A stretch of DNA of 64,000 bases, taken from Gymnorhina tibicen. Taxonomy: Eukaryota > Chordata > Aves > Passeriformes > Artamidae. The position numbers were made by a program, and so were the translations under genes. The notes under the pieces were generated by a model that had not been told where the DNA came from, made no database searches, and saw nothing but the letters and a program-made list of their open reading frames with translations. How positions within the stretch are numbered: the first letter of the stretch is position 1; each line of letters starts with the position of its first letter. Positions 54,601 to 63,450 of the stretch are shown one piece after another. The stretch covers positions 187,825 through 251,824 of the forward strand of contig VXAZ01008272.1 in the NCBI GenBank assembly GCA_013399875.1, read 5' to 3'.

Positions 54601-57600
54601 TCTTTTGCACTGGAGTAATTCCAAACAGATATGAAATTAATGGATATTTTACATGAAGTGTGAGATATGACTGGTTTCACTAGCATACTCCTGAAATATA
54701 GCCAAAAGTAGAATTCCTTTCCATGTAAGAAACTGAAGGATGAATTCTGTAACTGACATGGTCCTGCAGAACTCTCTTCATCCTCATCCTGGCATAGGTG
54801 TACGTATAAATCATGCCCTTACAGGGAACCAAAATCAAATAGCACAAGGGCTTAAGGGATTAAAGACTTATTCTGAATATTGGCGTTATTCCTGGCACAG
54901 TCACCAGCCCCAATTCACCTCTCAACATCTCAGTTTTATCATAAAACTGGCAATAGCCAGTGCTCAACAGTGGGCGGCACAAAGCCCAGCTCTCACCATT
55001 TTTCTTCTTTTTTTTTTCACTGAACAGCCCCAGCTCTGTCACAAAGAAGATTCTGCATTTCTACCTGATGTTCCCCATTTCTAGTAAAAGGATAATTGAA
55101 AAAGATGACCCCTTCATCCTCCTCCTAAAACTATTGAGATGTAAGATATAGTCCTTCCTCTAGAAATCAAATTCTTCAGAAGCACCAATTTAATAAGTAA
55201 TGTCAAATCTGAAGTAGGCTGGGTGAATCTCACTGTTACAAACATCAACAGAGCACTTCATTCCAATTTTATCTGCTCTGGCCCCAAAGGATGCCTAACA
55301 CAAGGCCATCACCAAGCTCACTGATCTATTTTTCTGCTCTTTGTTAAGTCAATGGGGAGACATGGCAGGAACACACATGCTCCATCTCCTGCTTCACAGC
55401 CCTGGGAAGATTGAAGGTAGGACAAGGAGCCAGACCACAGAAGCAGCTGCTTCCCAGCGGAACAATTCCAACATGGATACTCTTTCCCAGAAAGGAAGGG
55501 GAGTGGAGAAGGGCAAAAAGTCAGAAGGGAATTTCCCCAGCGCTGGAATTTTCTCTCCAGAAAAGTACAGAGCCTACAGGCACAACTCACAGCATCTTGC
55601 AAGTTTGTTTTATAGCAAATAAAACAAATAGCAACCATGTTTTTAACATTTAATGACAATCTAACATTATACAAAAAGTAGGTATCTTTCAGGTTTTATG
55701 GGAGTTTTTTGTTTGCAAATTGATTTACAGAGTCTTGCGGAATTCTGATTCACATTAACTTTAGCAGGCATTCGAAAAACAACTGCATCTACAAATTATT
55801 GTGTTTCTTGGTATCTCAAACATCTATTATTTAAGGCATTTTATTAATTTTTTCAGATGGGCAAACAAGCCTTTTGAAATTTGTGCTTCTATATAAATTT
55901 GCTTGTAGATGCTTAAATAACACAGTCATAAATCTATTTTCTCTTACGTTGCATGTGTCATGAACATTTGCCTACATGAACAACAAGAATGCCAAAAAAT
56001 CTCCCAAGTCTGGCCAGAAGTGCAGTATTTATACTTGAATTAAAATGAATTCCATGTGCAAGCTAAAGTAGCACTCCATCAATAAAACATTTCAACCACT
56101 GTCTGTGGTATGGCACTGAAGCATCTCTTTTCAGCTTTATCTGACACTAGGGAGTTCTTGCTTTATGTAGCTAAGACTGAACACAGAACTATTTTAAGTA
56201 TATCTTCAAATACTTAGTTTAATTTATATCTAACTTAAAAAACTATTGGAAGATTCAGGTGTGCATGAATACATAAACAAGCATATATTTGAATCTTCGC
56301 AACAAAACTTTTTCATATTATGGAATTTTATATTATAAACTTCTTAACGGGTACTCACTATCTGATCAAAAATGCTGCCCTGTCATTTCCTAGTTCTAAA
56401 CCACTATGTAATTTTGCTTGTTGACAGCGGGAACAAAATATACTCATTTCTAAAACAGAGGTGCATGAAAAATATACTTTCCCTTTGTCATTCTCTTCTT
56501 TCAGAATGGTTTTATGCAAACATAGATATTAATTTCAATACTGCTTTAAGTTCAATACTAAAATCTAAACTTGACTATATGAAGGATCTAGACAGGAAAG
56601 GGAGTTTGAGAATTAAGTAACCAGGAGAGAAGAGCCTTGTCAGTAAAGAGGGTGGTACATAAATGGGCCAATCAAAAGATTAGTGGGAATTCATCAACAG
56701 TAATGAATTTCAAGTATCCTCTCTAGAAGGACCTTGAGTCCTTACTAAAAAGTAACTTCTTGTTTCTCGGAGCTCTCAGAAAAGTACAGAGTTGCTTCAT
56801 AACACGGACAGAAGCAAGCTATTAGCAAACTGAAAGGTTTGAAAACAACCTCTTGAACTGTAATTACATGCAAGTAGGGAGAATTCTATAATGCAAAATG
56901 TATATATGCTGTGTTCAGCATTAGGAGTAGCTGAGCAAGCTACCTGCTCAAAGTTAGATTTGCAAAGGGTTATTTTACCAGAGCCAAAATGACAAAAATA
57001 TAGAGGTCCAACCTAGAAAAGATAAATGTAGACAGGCTTGCATTATCCATGTTTGTCTGTGTCTCTTTGCCAGGTCCACTAGCAAGGCCCCACAGACATG
57101 AACTGAGAACAAGCAGTGTAAATACTCTGAATACATTTTAAAAGACTGAGTTACTCTTCTACAATAATTAAAAGGACTGTGAGGAGCCAAAACTGTGCTT
57201 ATTCCTCACAAGTATTTAATTGTAGAATCATAGAATCATAAAGGTTGGAAAAGATCTTAAGGATCATTGAGTCCAGCCTTTGACTGAGCACCACCACGTC
57301 AACTAAACTGCAGCACCAAGTGCCACATCCAGTCATTTCTTGAACACTTCCAAGGATGGTGACTCCAACACTTCCCTGGGCAGCCCGTTCCAATGCTTAA
57401 CAACCCTTTCAGTGAAAAATTTTTCCTGATGTCCAGCCTGAACCTTCCCTGGCACAGCTTGAGGCCAGGTCTTCTTGTCCCATCTCTGGTTGCTTGGGAG
57501 AAGAGACTGACTGCCACCTGGCTACAACCTCCATTCAGGCAGTTGCAGGGAGTGATAAGATCACCCCTGAGCATCCTTTTCTCCAGGCTAAAGAAGCCCA

Positions 57601-60600
57601 GCTCTCTCAGCTGCTCCTCATATGACTTACTCTTTCTGCTGTACAAAAAGCCAGCACCATCATTTTATCAGTCGGATGTGTATACTCTGTAGTTGTACTC
57701 AAGAAAATAAATAAGCCAGCACTTTTATTAGCAACTTAACAGAACATAAATTCCAGCACAAACTTGTAAAGGAACTTCTCCTGAGGGAAAAACATAATTA
57801 GAGTTTTCCAGAATAGTAAAGGGATGTTGCGTTTTTGATCTGTTTCAGACATATTCAGAATTCTAACTATCTATATTTATAGGTTCCAAAAGATTTTCAA
57901 CAAGTCTGTGTAAAAACATTTTTTTTGGTTTGTTTTAGAAGATGCCTGTTTATCATACATTTTCTTGTCCACTAAAGCATCTATCCAGACACAAGACCAT
58001 GTTAGAATTATTTCAGACATGCATTAATCATAGTCGATGAAAGACTTTAGGCAACTATTCAGTTTTAATAAAACCTCTTGAAAGTTATTATCCACATAAA
58101 GAAATCTCTTTGAAAGTTTCATACAAAAAGAAAAACAGAAACCCAATAATTAATAAAGAGATTATGCCATCTTACGTTTTAAATAACACTGAACAGATGG
58201 TTTAATCTAAAGGGCTATATAAGCCAAAAATAGCAGATTAAAAAGAAAGTGTGTGATAGGAAAGTCCACAGTTTCAGGATTTGAGAATTCTATACTGCAG
58301 GGCTATACTAAATAATGAAAGTGGAAAGGATAAGGAACTGGTCTGGTGCCCTTAAGCATAACTTTTTTATTTTTCATACAATTTATCAATGCTTACTTAC
58401 TTTTACATATTTTGCAAGTTTCTGAACTCCCCAGTATTCTGGTGACAAATCAGTGCCTCCTTCCTGACGATGGACAGGCTTTTCATCTTCCTCAGTCTCT
58501 GAGGAACTTTCACCAACATCTTCAAGGCTGCTCGATGTCTTACTAAAAATAAATAAACAGAGTCACCAATTCCAAATAGTTATAAACTAATGTGGACAAG
58601 CACATTTCAAACAGGTGTGACAACACTGCCTAATAAAAGAACTAGAAAAATACAATTCACATTACCAAATGGTAAGTATAGTGATGATTACTGTAGATAG
58701 GGAAAATAAAAATTAAAAAATGGAAGGAAGAAAAATAAGTAACCCATACCATTTTGAAGGTTGTTGAATTTTAACAGTTTTAGATTTGCCACTGGCTGTC
58801 TTTTTTGTAGTCAGAGGTACAGTACTACTTTTCCCTTCTTCTTCAGAGTCTTTTTTTGAAGCCTTTGCACTACTGGATTTGGGTTTATTTAAAAAAAAAA
58901 GAACAGAGAAATTATTTTTTCCAGAATATTCGTCAGCATACTGTGATTCAGAAAATGCCTGATTGTCCATGTATTAAGAGTTTTGGATGGATGAATAGTT
59001 CAATGAATGTCTCTGGTTGCTTTTTGAACTCACATAAACAAATGAATTTACTATCTTCTGGCATAGAATTTGAGTGCTTAGCTATGTGGTATATGAAGAA
59101 GTCTCTTCCTTTGTTCTGAACTGATCTCATTGGCTCATTTTCATTTGATGCCTTTTATTTTTGTCCAGAACAGACAGTGACTATGTGTTCCCTATTTACC
59201 ATCCCCAGACATGATTTTCTGTATCTTTCTTCTTCTCCTTTAGTCGTCTTATCTCCAGGCAGTTTTGGTCTGCCTAGTTCTTCCACACACTGAGATGTTC
59301 CATAGCTTTGATCAGCTGAATACAATATATATTGCTTTCCTCGTATTCCAAAAAAACTTCTAGTCCTAGCTGGCCACAATCTCTGGTGCTTTTTTTGTCC
59401 CTAACTTACAGTGTTGTGAAAGCAAAATGTCTTTTTGAGCCTCAGCTGGTCACTCTATCACAGTCACAAGAAAAAAAGAGAATATTATTTACTATTACAG
59501 TCAATTTCACTACATCAAGACTCTACAATGTCTGTAGAAATAGGTTAGCTCTTGCTCTGGAAAGCCAATTTTTTTTTAACTGATAACCATAGGTCACATC
59601 CAAAATCTCTTTAAAATGTTTCTTGCAACTCATTAAATTGGCAGACTTGAGAAAGATACTATTTTTTTAAGGATGACATTGAAAGGCTTTTCTGCAGATT
59701 TTCTTCTTCTTCCACTAACACAAAATCATGAAACGTGAAATCAAAACAGAGTTCTGATTTTAGAAGAAAAATCCAACAATATCCACTATATGTATACTCT
59801 ATTTCGGGTGTTTAAACTTTGAGATAATCTCATTAGTGAATATCATTGCTAAGCAGAGCTAGAGAAGTAGCTCATATAATACAAAATCATTACAAAGTGG
59901 TAGTAATAAGTAAGAGTCATTCTGATTTTCCATCCTGGACCTCCTTTACCTCCCTCAGAAGGTGTGGTTTAGATTAGGTTTTCTACTCTGTCTTGCTTTA
60001 AAAGGCATTTTACACCAAAAATACGATGATATCACAGCCCTGAAGGACCAGTACTGCAGATGATGGCAAGTTTCCTTCCCTGCCTTGCTGTGGAAATGAC
60101 CTAATGACATCAAAGTTGTCGCATGACAGAAAAAACCTGAGAACCCTCTTTGGTAGTCCAAACTCTCTCGTTAGAAATTAACACGTAGTCAGCTTTGTTT
60201 TATTCCTCCTAACTTAAGACAATAATGGAAACCTGTAACATGCAGCCCAATCATTAGCACAGTTTAGAGAGATCTATAGGAAAATTCAGTTTTAGAGATA
60301 ACTACTTATCTTTGGGAAGCAGAGAGCCCAGTGCTCTTCCACTTCATACATGGTTTTAACCTCTGTCCAGTGGATCCTCCCCCTGCTGAAGAACTTTTCC
60401 CTTTCTCACATACAGTCTTTTCTGTAAAATCATGAAGGCTCTGTGACTGGCCAGAAACCTCAGCACCTTCCACATGCTGATAATTCTTCTCCTGTGCTGG
60501 TTCTTTGAAAAAACTATATTCCTAATAAAAGGAGACATGGTTTGTCACTCATTGCTATACGAATAAAGAATATTAAAACAGTAAGTTATTAGCACAATTC

Positions 60601-63450
60601 TAGGACTCTGTGCTTAAAAATTGTATGCATTAAATGTAGAATTAGATTCTTAGCACAAAATTATATTGTCTTTAAAAGAACAAAACATTAATTTGGAAAG
60701 CAGCAGTTATCATGTGTAAATTGAAGTTTTTAAAGTAAAACAAGTTGATAAATTTGGAACTTCCAGAACATTCTTGAATATTTGGTGTTGTTTGATTTCT
60801 AATATGTCAAAAATCTATGACACAAGCATTTTTATAGAACCTAGGTCCAAATGAGTTTTAAGATTTAGAATTGCAAAGTCAGCCATTCTGCTTTCAATGG
60901 ATCATTTACATAAAAACTATTTCCCTGCATAAAGGATTTACAAAAAATTCCCACAAAAAAGTAATGAACATAAAACTTAAAATAGGCTATCATAAACTGC
61001 TAGACTTTGGTTCCAAGTAATTTAATTTGATATAGTTTAGAATTAATATAAACACATTCCTTTTTTTTTTTCATCATCTGCCTCTCAGGACAAAACATTG
61101 CTGAACAAGTCACATACAAGAATGGAGCTGAGTGGCACCTACCAATCCTTCAGCTGTCAGTGTCTAGTACCATGGCTGATCAATAATATACAGGACAGAA
61201 AGGACCCTTGTCAACTCTTATTCTCTACTGGAACACATCCAATTTTTACAGGAAAGTCAACATACCATCGTTACTTATTATTATTAATGTTATTGCAGCT
61301 GTCAGTACCAGATAGGTGAAGACATTCCTTTATGTGTCTGATTCAGGGCACTTTTAAGGAGACTGTCACAGTAGGGTCTGTTTTCAACTGGTCCCTGATG
61401 AGAATCGGCTGTTGATGCCTTGCCAGCTCAAGTGTCTAATTCCAAACTAACTCATGCTAATTCTCTCATTATGAAAATGCACTCTATACAAGACAATTTT
61501 GCACATGATAAACTAGACAAACCACAGGGGAATTGGTGCTGTAGTTTGATCAGTCAAGCATACTTTAAAAAGTATGTTTGCTACACCACTATATGCCAGC
61601 ACAGCAATTCTGAACGTTAGCTTAAACAAGGCCAGGCAGATATTATAAAAGTTAATTGGTTTTGCAATATATGTGTATGTAATGAGCTTTTTGAAGCTCT
61701 CTTCTCTTCAGAAAATAAATCAAAACTATTTCCACTCATATTTCACTTCATTTAGGCAACCTTGGAAATAGAGCTTTTCTCCGCATTTCATAGTTCTAGA
61801 GCAGAGAAGATTTTCCCTCAGGTACAAATGTGCTGCAGCTCTATGGTATTAACTTGTTTAAACTCTAGTTTTAGAAAGCAGAATGTACTAAACCAACTCT
61901 TCAGCAAGGCAAGATGATAGGAAATTCCTAAACCATTAAAAAGGTATAATGTATACTCATCTGCATAAACTTATTTACACAGTCCGGGAACACTGAGTGT
62001 GTGATTTACATGAAAATTGAAGAAAAACAGGATAGATTCTATTTATTTGCTCTTATTTAGTAAGTGTACATATTTCTTGAATAGTTACAATATATTCATA
62101 AGGGCAGAAAACTACTAAATAAGGCATGTTATCTCTATTACCAATAGTAACATTAATCTATATTAACATTTAGGATTAGAATGGAAAAACCAGTAAAATA
62201 TTACCATACTTTACCTTTCATGAGCATCAAATGAAGCCAAATCACTGCAAATACATTAAGACAATGCCTAAAAACGTTCATATGTTGTCCTATTCATGAA
62301 GTGTAAACCAATATCTAGGCATAACATTACAAAATACTTGCCTATGAGATAAATAAAAATCTTTGGAATTTAATACACTTTCAAACAGAACAACTCACCA
62401 ATCTAATTCCATTACTACTAATATAAGCTACTGTATTTATGTGTACAACTTGGAATGCTCTGTTCCTTCAAAACTGTCAAATGCCTGTTTCTCAAAAAAT
62501 AAGTATCAGTCCTACACCCCAGAAAATCAGAACTAGAGGATAAGAAAATTTCCCTATTAATTACTTCCTTCTTTCAATAACTAAAATTGTAGTTAAATAA
62601 CCACAATAAAACTCTTGACAGGTTTTGGCCTGTAATGAATTTTACCACCAAGTTAATATGTTAAAACCACACTAGAAATCTTAAAATAAAATAATTTTAT
62701 CAGCAACAATGAAACAACTAAAATTGTAGTGGTAATGTGTGATTCTAGCTAGTATGGCTCTAAAGAAAAGCCAAAACACTTGCATTTTACAATGTCTGAA
62801 GCAAGACAAAGGATGTAAGGTGGATACCTAACTCTCAGCTCTGATATTTAAATCAGGCAGCTCTCATAAAAAAAGTTGGGCAATTATTTATGTTTGGGTT
62901 ACAAAAAATGAAAATAAAAATTTAAGTGGTTTTGATCACAGAAAAATATTGTCATAAAAAGCTGACCTTTTCCATACAGATATCATATTTTCCTGCTTTA
63001 ACATTTCCACTGCTCCATAAAGAACAATACCAGAAGACAGGCAAAACATTTCATGCAAAATTAGAAGCTGACCTCACATGTTGGATCAAACCCCATCATG
63101 AAGTATGACAGAACAAGACATGAAATGGTGTATTATTTGCTATTTACAAAAGAAACATATTTATTAGAAACTGAAACAAAGAATAATTTTAAAAAGCACT
63201 GAAGTCTTTAAAATTCTTCATGTAATCAAAGATTTATCTTTGATAAAGAACATAGATGTTCAGCCAGGTTTACAATGTAATTCTTACCAATGTACATTTG
63301 CACAAAGAAGTACACCCAGTATCAATAAATACATACCTGTTTGGCCATATTTTCTGAAAATCTAGGTGATTTTTCCCTTAAAAATGTGACGATGTCTTTA
63401 TATAGATCACTTTTTCTTTCATAGTCAATATCTTTACCCGTTAGTTGACC
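18400..63450 (-). CDS. ODAD2: ODAD2 (ARMC4), partial gene, 13 exons
   Basis: The gene encodes outer dynein arm docking complex subunit 2, an armadillo-repeat protein of motile cilia needed to anchor outer dynein arms on the axonemal doublets; human loss-of-function causes primary ciliary dyskinesia (established knowledge). Join, in transcript order: 63450-63337, 60521-60361, 58872-58750, 58542-58401, 46273-46127, 45844-45635, 45474-45250, 42738-42628, 42137-41983, 38627-38385, 30852-30738, 19398-19210, 18621-18400. The sum is 719 codons with no stop, and all junctions are GT-AG with matching phase. The identification rests on close collinear similarity to the human protein as I recall it (about 1,044 residues), for example [64 protein letters not shown] and [13 protein letters not shown]. 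Roughly the first quarter and the final exon are missing from the window. The order and strand are unambiguous; single splice positions in the linker exons are less certain. Confidence 0.96.
18622..19209 (-). other. ODAD2: Short ODAD2 intron, 588 bp
   Basis: The donor GTAAGT at 19209 and the acceptor ending at 18622 bound AT-rich sequence. I see no gene or recognisable repeat in it. Confidence 0.9.
19210..19398 (-). CDS. ODAD2: ODAD2 exon: armadillo repeats
   Basis: This 189 nt exon (63 codons, phase 0-0) starts after a TTTAG acceptor at 19399-19403 and ends before GTAAGT. It begins [12 protein letters not shown] and carries [29 protein letters not shown] and [12 protein letters not shown], two consecutive armadillo units. 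Conservation with the human protein is very high here. The in-frame methionine at 19386 is internal, not a start. Confidence 0.97.
20043..20475 (+). repeat. Fossil CR1 LINE fragment
   Basis: The plus strand follows the remembered ancient CR1 3' region over about 430 bp: GCAGATCTGGTCC near 20064, AACAAGAATAATCAGAGGTA at 20129, GATGAAATTAGTAAGCAGCA near 20303, AAACAACGTACAGTTGAGAAG near 20346, and a CCATTAAGGGTTATT end. Many indels destroy the reverse transcriptase frame. The element is antisense to ODAD2. Subfamily was not determined. Confidence 0.65.
20702..20982 (-). other. Candidate alternative terminal exon of ODAD2 (unproven)
   Basis: On the minus strand an AACTGCAG acceptor (20983-20990) is followed by an open frame [13 protein letters not shown]... 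ending at a TAG at 20749-20751, with AATAAA at 20702-20707 only about 42 nt later. The frame is phase 0, so it could splice directly from exon 30738-30852, which also ends in phase 0. This would give a product truncated before the last three or more armadillo repeats with a new tail of about 77 residues, rich in Ser, Asn and Gln. I do not recognise this tail in any known protein. The polypyrimidine tract is poor, and a chance frame or an old retrocopy fragment is equally possible. Confidence 0.2.
25900..26420. other. GC-richer block, possible degraded repeat
   Basis: This half-kilobase has clearly higher GC than its surroundings and repeated motifs such as CCAGGCTGC, GCTTCTAG/GCTTCTCG, CCAGGAGCTCC and AGCCAGGTCTGG. 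The look is that of a decayed mobile element, but I cannot assign it to a family. Plus-strand frames of 63-80 codons cross it without recognisable domains. Confidence 0.3.
28722..28753. repeat. Short perfect tandem duplication, about 17 bp unit
   Basis: ATGTCTGTGCAGAAAA occurs twice in immediate succession. It is probably replication slippage. Confidence 0.9.
30738..30852 (-). CDS. ODAD2: ODAD2 exon: armadillo repeat
   Basis: This 115 nt exon starts after a GCAATAG acceptor with one base that completes the Met codon split from exon 38385-38627, and ends in phase 0 before GTAAGA. It encodes [20 protein letters not shown], then an [15 protein letters not shown] helix pair, nearly identical to the human segment. 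It lies alone between introns of 7.5 and 11.3 kb. Confidence 0.96.
30853..38384 (-). other. ODAD2: ODAD2 intron, 7.5 kb
   Basis: Strongly AT-rich sequence lies between GTAAGT (38384) and the acceptor at 30853. It includes simple TA-rich stretches such as 33841-33870. I see no gene, RNA or recognisable mobile element. Confidence 0.85.
38385..38627 (-). CDS. ODAD2: ODAD2 exon: armadillo repeats
   Basis: This 243 nt exon has an acceptor TCTTTTAG at 38628-38635 and a donor GTAAGT at 38384. The first base completes a Lys codon from the previous exon and the last two bases (AT) begin a Met codon. It encodes 80 whole codons beginning [14 protein letters not shown], then [31 protein letters not shown] and [17 protein letters not shown], about two armadillo units. 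Conservation with human ODAD2 is high. Confidence 0.97.
38628..41982 (-). other. ODAD2: ODAD2 intron, 3.4 kb
   Basis: The stretch about 40000-40190 is GC-richer, with a 63-70 codon frame on each strand, but nothing identifiable. The segment 40560-41800 also looks like old inserted sequence without an assignable family. No gene is supported. Confidence 0.8.
41983..42137 (-). CDS. ODAD2: ODAD2 exon: armadillo repeat
   Basis: This 155 nt exon has an acceptor TTTTTTTATAG at 42138-42148 and a donor GTAACA at 41982. It encodes [20 protein letters not shown], then [23 protein letters not shown] and SRENVL, plus two bases of a Lys codon finished in the next exon. Without splicing, the frame would hit TAA two codons later, which supports the donor. 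It matches the human repeat containing [10 protein letters not shown]. Confidence 0.95.
42138..42627 (-). other. ODAD2: ODAD2 intron, 490 bp
   Basis: AT-rich sequence lies between GTAATT (42627) and the acceptor at 42138. No other feature is seen. Confidence 0.9.
42628..42738 (-). CDS. ODAD2: ODAD2 exon: armadillo helices
   Basis: This 111 nt exon (37 codons, phase 0-0) has an acceptor CTTTTTAG at 42739-42746 and a donor GTAATT. It encodes [20 protein letters not shown], then [17 protein letters not shown], matching the human segment ending in an AIYQ helix just before CAED. It is too short to stand out as an open frame and was located by homology and phase. Confidence 0.95.
43527..44715 (-). 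mobile_element. CR1 LINE, 5'-truncated, with internal tandem duplication
   Basis: Read on the minus strand, this is the 3' third of an avian CR1: decayed reverse transcriptase sequence near 44600-44690 ([32 protein letters not shown]), then [37 protein letters not shown] and [10 protein letters not shown], followed by the 3' UTR and an ATTCTATT-like end at about 43527-43560. Frameshifts split the frame, so it is inactive. A 223 bp piece occurs twice (43628-43850 and 43857-44078) around an unresolved base at 43851. It lies sense to ODAD2 in an intron. Confidence 0.93.
43628..44078. repeat. Near-identical tandem copy of a CR1 segment around an 'n'
   Basis: Copy 1 (43628-43850) and copy 2 (43857-44078) differ only by an A deletion in the GAGAAA(A)GAACAACC run and a few bases at the junction. 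The sole ambiguous base of the window sits at 43851 exactly between them. This looks like a false duplication at a contig join rather than biology. Confidence 0.95.
45250..45474 (-). CDS. ODAD2: ODAD2 exon: armadillo repeats
   Basis: This 225 nt exon (75 codons, phase 0-0) has an acceptor TTTTTTTTAG and a donor GTGAGT. It encodes [20 protein letters not shown], then [30 protein letters not shown] and [15 protein letters not shown]. The central part is a clear armadillo unit almost identical to the human sequence. The segment before ARCAAL is the inserted loop between helices, which is variable between species. Confidence 0.97.
45475..45634 (-). other. ODAD2: ODAD2 intron, 160 bp
   Basis: A short intron bounded by GTAAGC at 45634 and TTTTTAG at 45475. 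No other content. Confidence 0.93.
45635..45844 (-). CDS. ODAD2: ODAD2 exon: armadillo repeats
   Basis: This 210 nt exon (70 codons, phase 0-0) has an acceptor TTATTTAG at 45845-45852 and a donor GTAAGC. It encodes [20 protein letters not shown], then [37 protein letters not shown] and [10 protein letters not shown]. The [14 protein letters not shown] and AAETIANVA helices are typical armadillo H2/H3 signatures and match human ODAD2 closely. Confidence 0.97.
45845..46126 (-). other. ODAD2: ODAD2 intron, 282 bp
   Basis: Short AT-rich intron between GTAACT at 46126 and the acceptor at 45845. Confidence 0.93.
46127..46273 (-). CDS. ODAD2: ODAD2 exon: start of armadillo array
   Basis: This 147 nt exon (49 codons, phase 0-0) has an acceptor TTATTTTAG at 46274-46282. 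It encodes [20 protein letters not shown], then [20 protein letters not shown] and LDTEEIKCQ. It continues the KYVK end of exon 58401-58542 across a 12 kb intron, as in human [14 protein letters not shown]. It is the first clear armadillo unit. Reading through the donor gives unrelated intron sequence. Confidence 0.97.
49095..49360 (+). repeat. Fossil CR1 LINE fragment
   Basis: The plus strand resembles CR1 coding sequence: GTATTATACTTCAAAAAAGA near 49133, AAAAAGTTGATAAAGACCAGAGGA near 49158, then GGAACTGGAGCTGTTTACTCTAGAGAATAAGAAG near 49225 (the GLFSLE motif region), and TGTTCTCCAGGTC. It is deeply diverged, without an open frame, and antisense to ODAD2. Boundaries are approximate. Confidence 0.6.
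57223..57630 (-). mobile_element. CR1 LINE 3' fragment
   Basis: Read on the minus strand, it runs from a [25 protein letters not shown] segment through FRLDIRKNF and the 3' UTR to an end in ATGATTCTATGATTCTACA at 57223-57242. About 400 bp are present, heavily 5'-truncated as is usual for CR1. The frame is shifted near 57400. It is in the sense orientation of ODAD2 and differs in sequence from the copy at 43527, so it is a separate insertion and probably another subfamily. Confidence 0.95.
58401..58542 (-). CDS. ODAD2: ODAD2 exon: acidic linker into armadillo domain
   Basis: This 142 nt exon has an acceptor ATTTTTAG at 58543-58550 and a donor GTAAGT at 58400. The first base completes a codon from the previous exon; 47 codons follow and the exon ends in phase 0. 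It begins [20 protein letters not shown], then [20 protein letters not shown] and KYVK. It matches the human SSSESEEDE...HRQEA...EYWQIQKL segment. The acidic serine-rich part is likely disordered. Confidence 0.95.
58543..58749 (-). other. ODAD2: ODAD2 intron, 207 bp
   Basis: Short intron with donor GTATGG. No other content. Confidence 0.88.
58750..58872 (-). CDS. ODAD2: ODAD2 exon: basic/serine linker
   Basis: This 123 nt exon begins with one base completing a Ser codon and ends with TG of a split Cys codon. It encodes [18 protein letters not shown], then [16 protein letters not shown] and IQQPSK. The composition (Lys, Ser, Thr, Glu) suggests an unstructured linker. It shows little residue-level similarity to human, so it is supported by frame, phase, splice sites and position between two homologous exons. 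The acceptor AAATCCAG lies some 15-18 bases from its poly-T tract (58892-58901). Confidence 0.82.
58873..60360 (-). other. ODAD2: ODAD2 intron, 1.5 kb
   Basis: AT-rich sequence without a recognisable gene or element. The donor is GTTAAA, weaker than the other donors of the gene. Confidence 0.85.
60361..60521 (-). CDS. ODAD2: ODAD2 exon: linker region
   Basis: This 161 nt exon has an acceptor CTTTTATTAG at 60522-60531. It reads [19 protein letters not shown], then [20 protein letters not shown] and [14 protein letters not shown] plus AG of a split Ser codon. A second, longer open frame in another phase (60356-60538) overlaps it but does not join the neighbours. The chosen frame follows the phase-0 end of exon 63337-63450, and its start aligns with human LGISFSEDQQKEKDQ. 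The rest diverges and is probably disordered. Confidence 0.83.
60522..63336 (-). other. ODAD2: ODAD2 intron, 2.8 kb
   Basis: AT-rich sequence between GTATGT (63336) and the acceptor at 60522. No gene, RNA or element recognised. Confidence 0.87.
63337..63450 (-). CDS. ODAD2: ODAD2 exon: end of conserved N-terminal region
   Basis: This is the most 5' exon in the window: 114 nt, 38 codons, phase 0-0, acceptor CTCTTTTTAAG and donor GTATGT. It encodes [20 protein letters not shown] and then [18 protein letters not shown]. This matches human [29 protein letters not shown] closely, placing it about 270-310 residues into the full protein. No start codon is expected here; earlier exons must lie above 64000. 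Confidence 0.96.

Larger units (their letters stand above)
46274..58400 (-). other. ODAD2: ODAD2 intron, 12.1 kb
   Basis: The largest complete intron, with donor GTAAGT at 58400. It contains a short CR1 (57223-57630), a CR1 relic (49095-49360), two exon-like segments (47799-47847 and 48226-48307) treated as findings, and a GC-richer patch at about 54400-54560 of unknown origin. The remainder is AT-rich without a recognisable gene, RNA or element. Confidence 0.85.

Noticed and set aside
57299..57692. Two frames of 99-115 codons on opposite strands
   Set aside because: Both lie within the short CR1 copy at 57223-57630.
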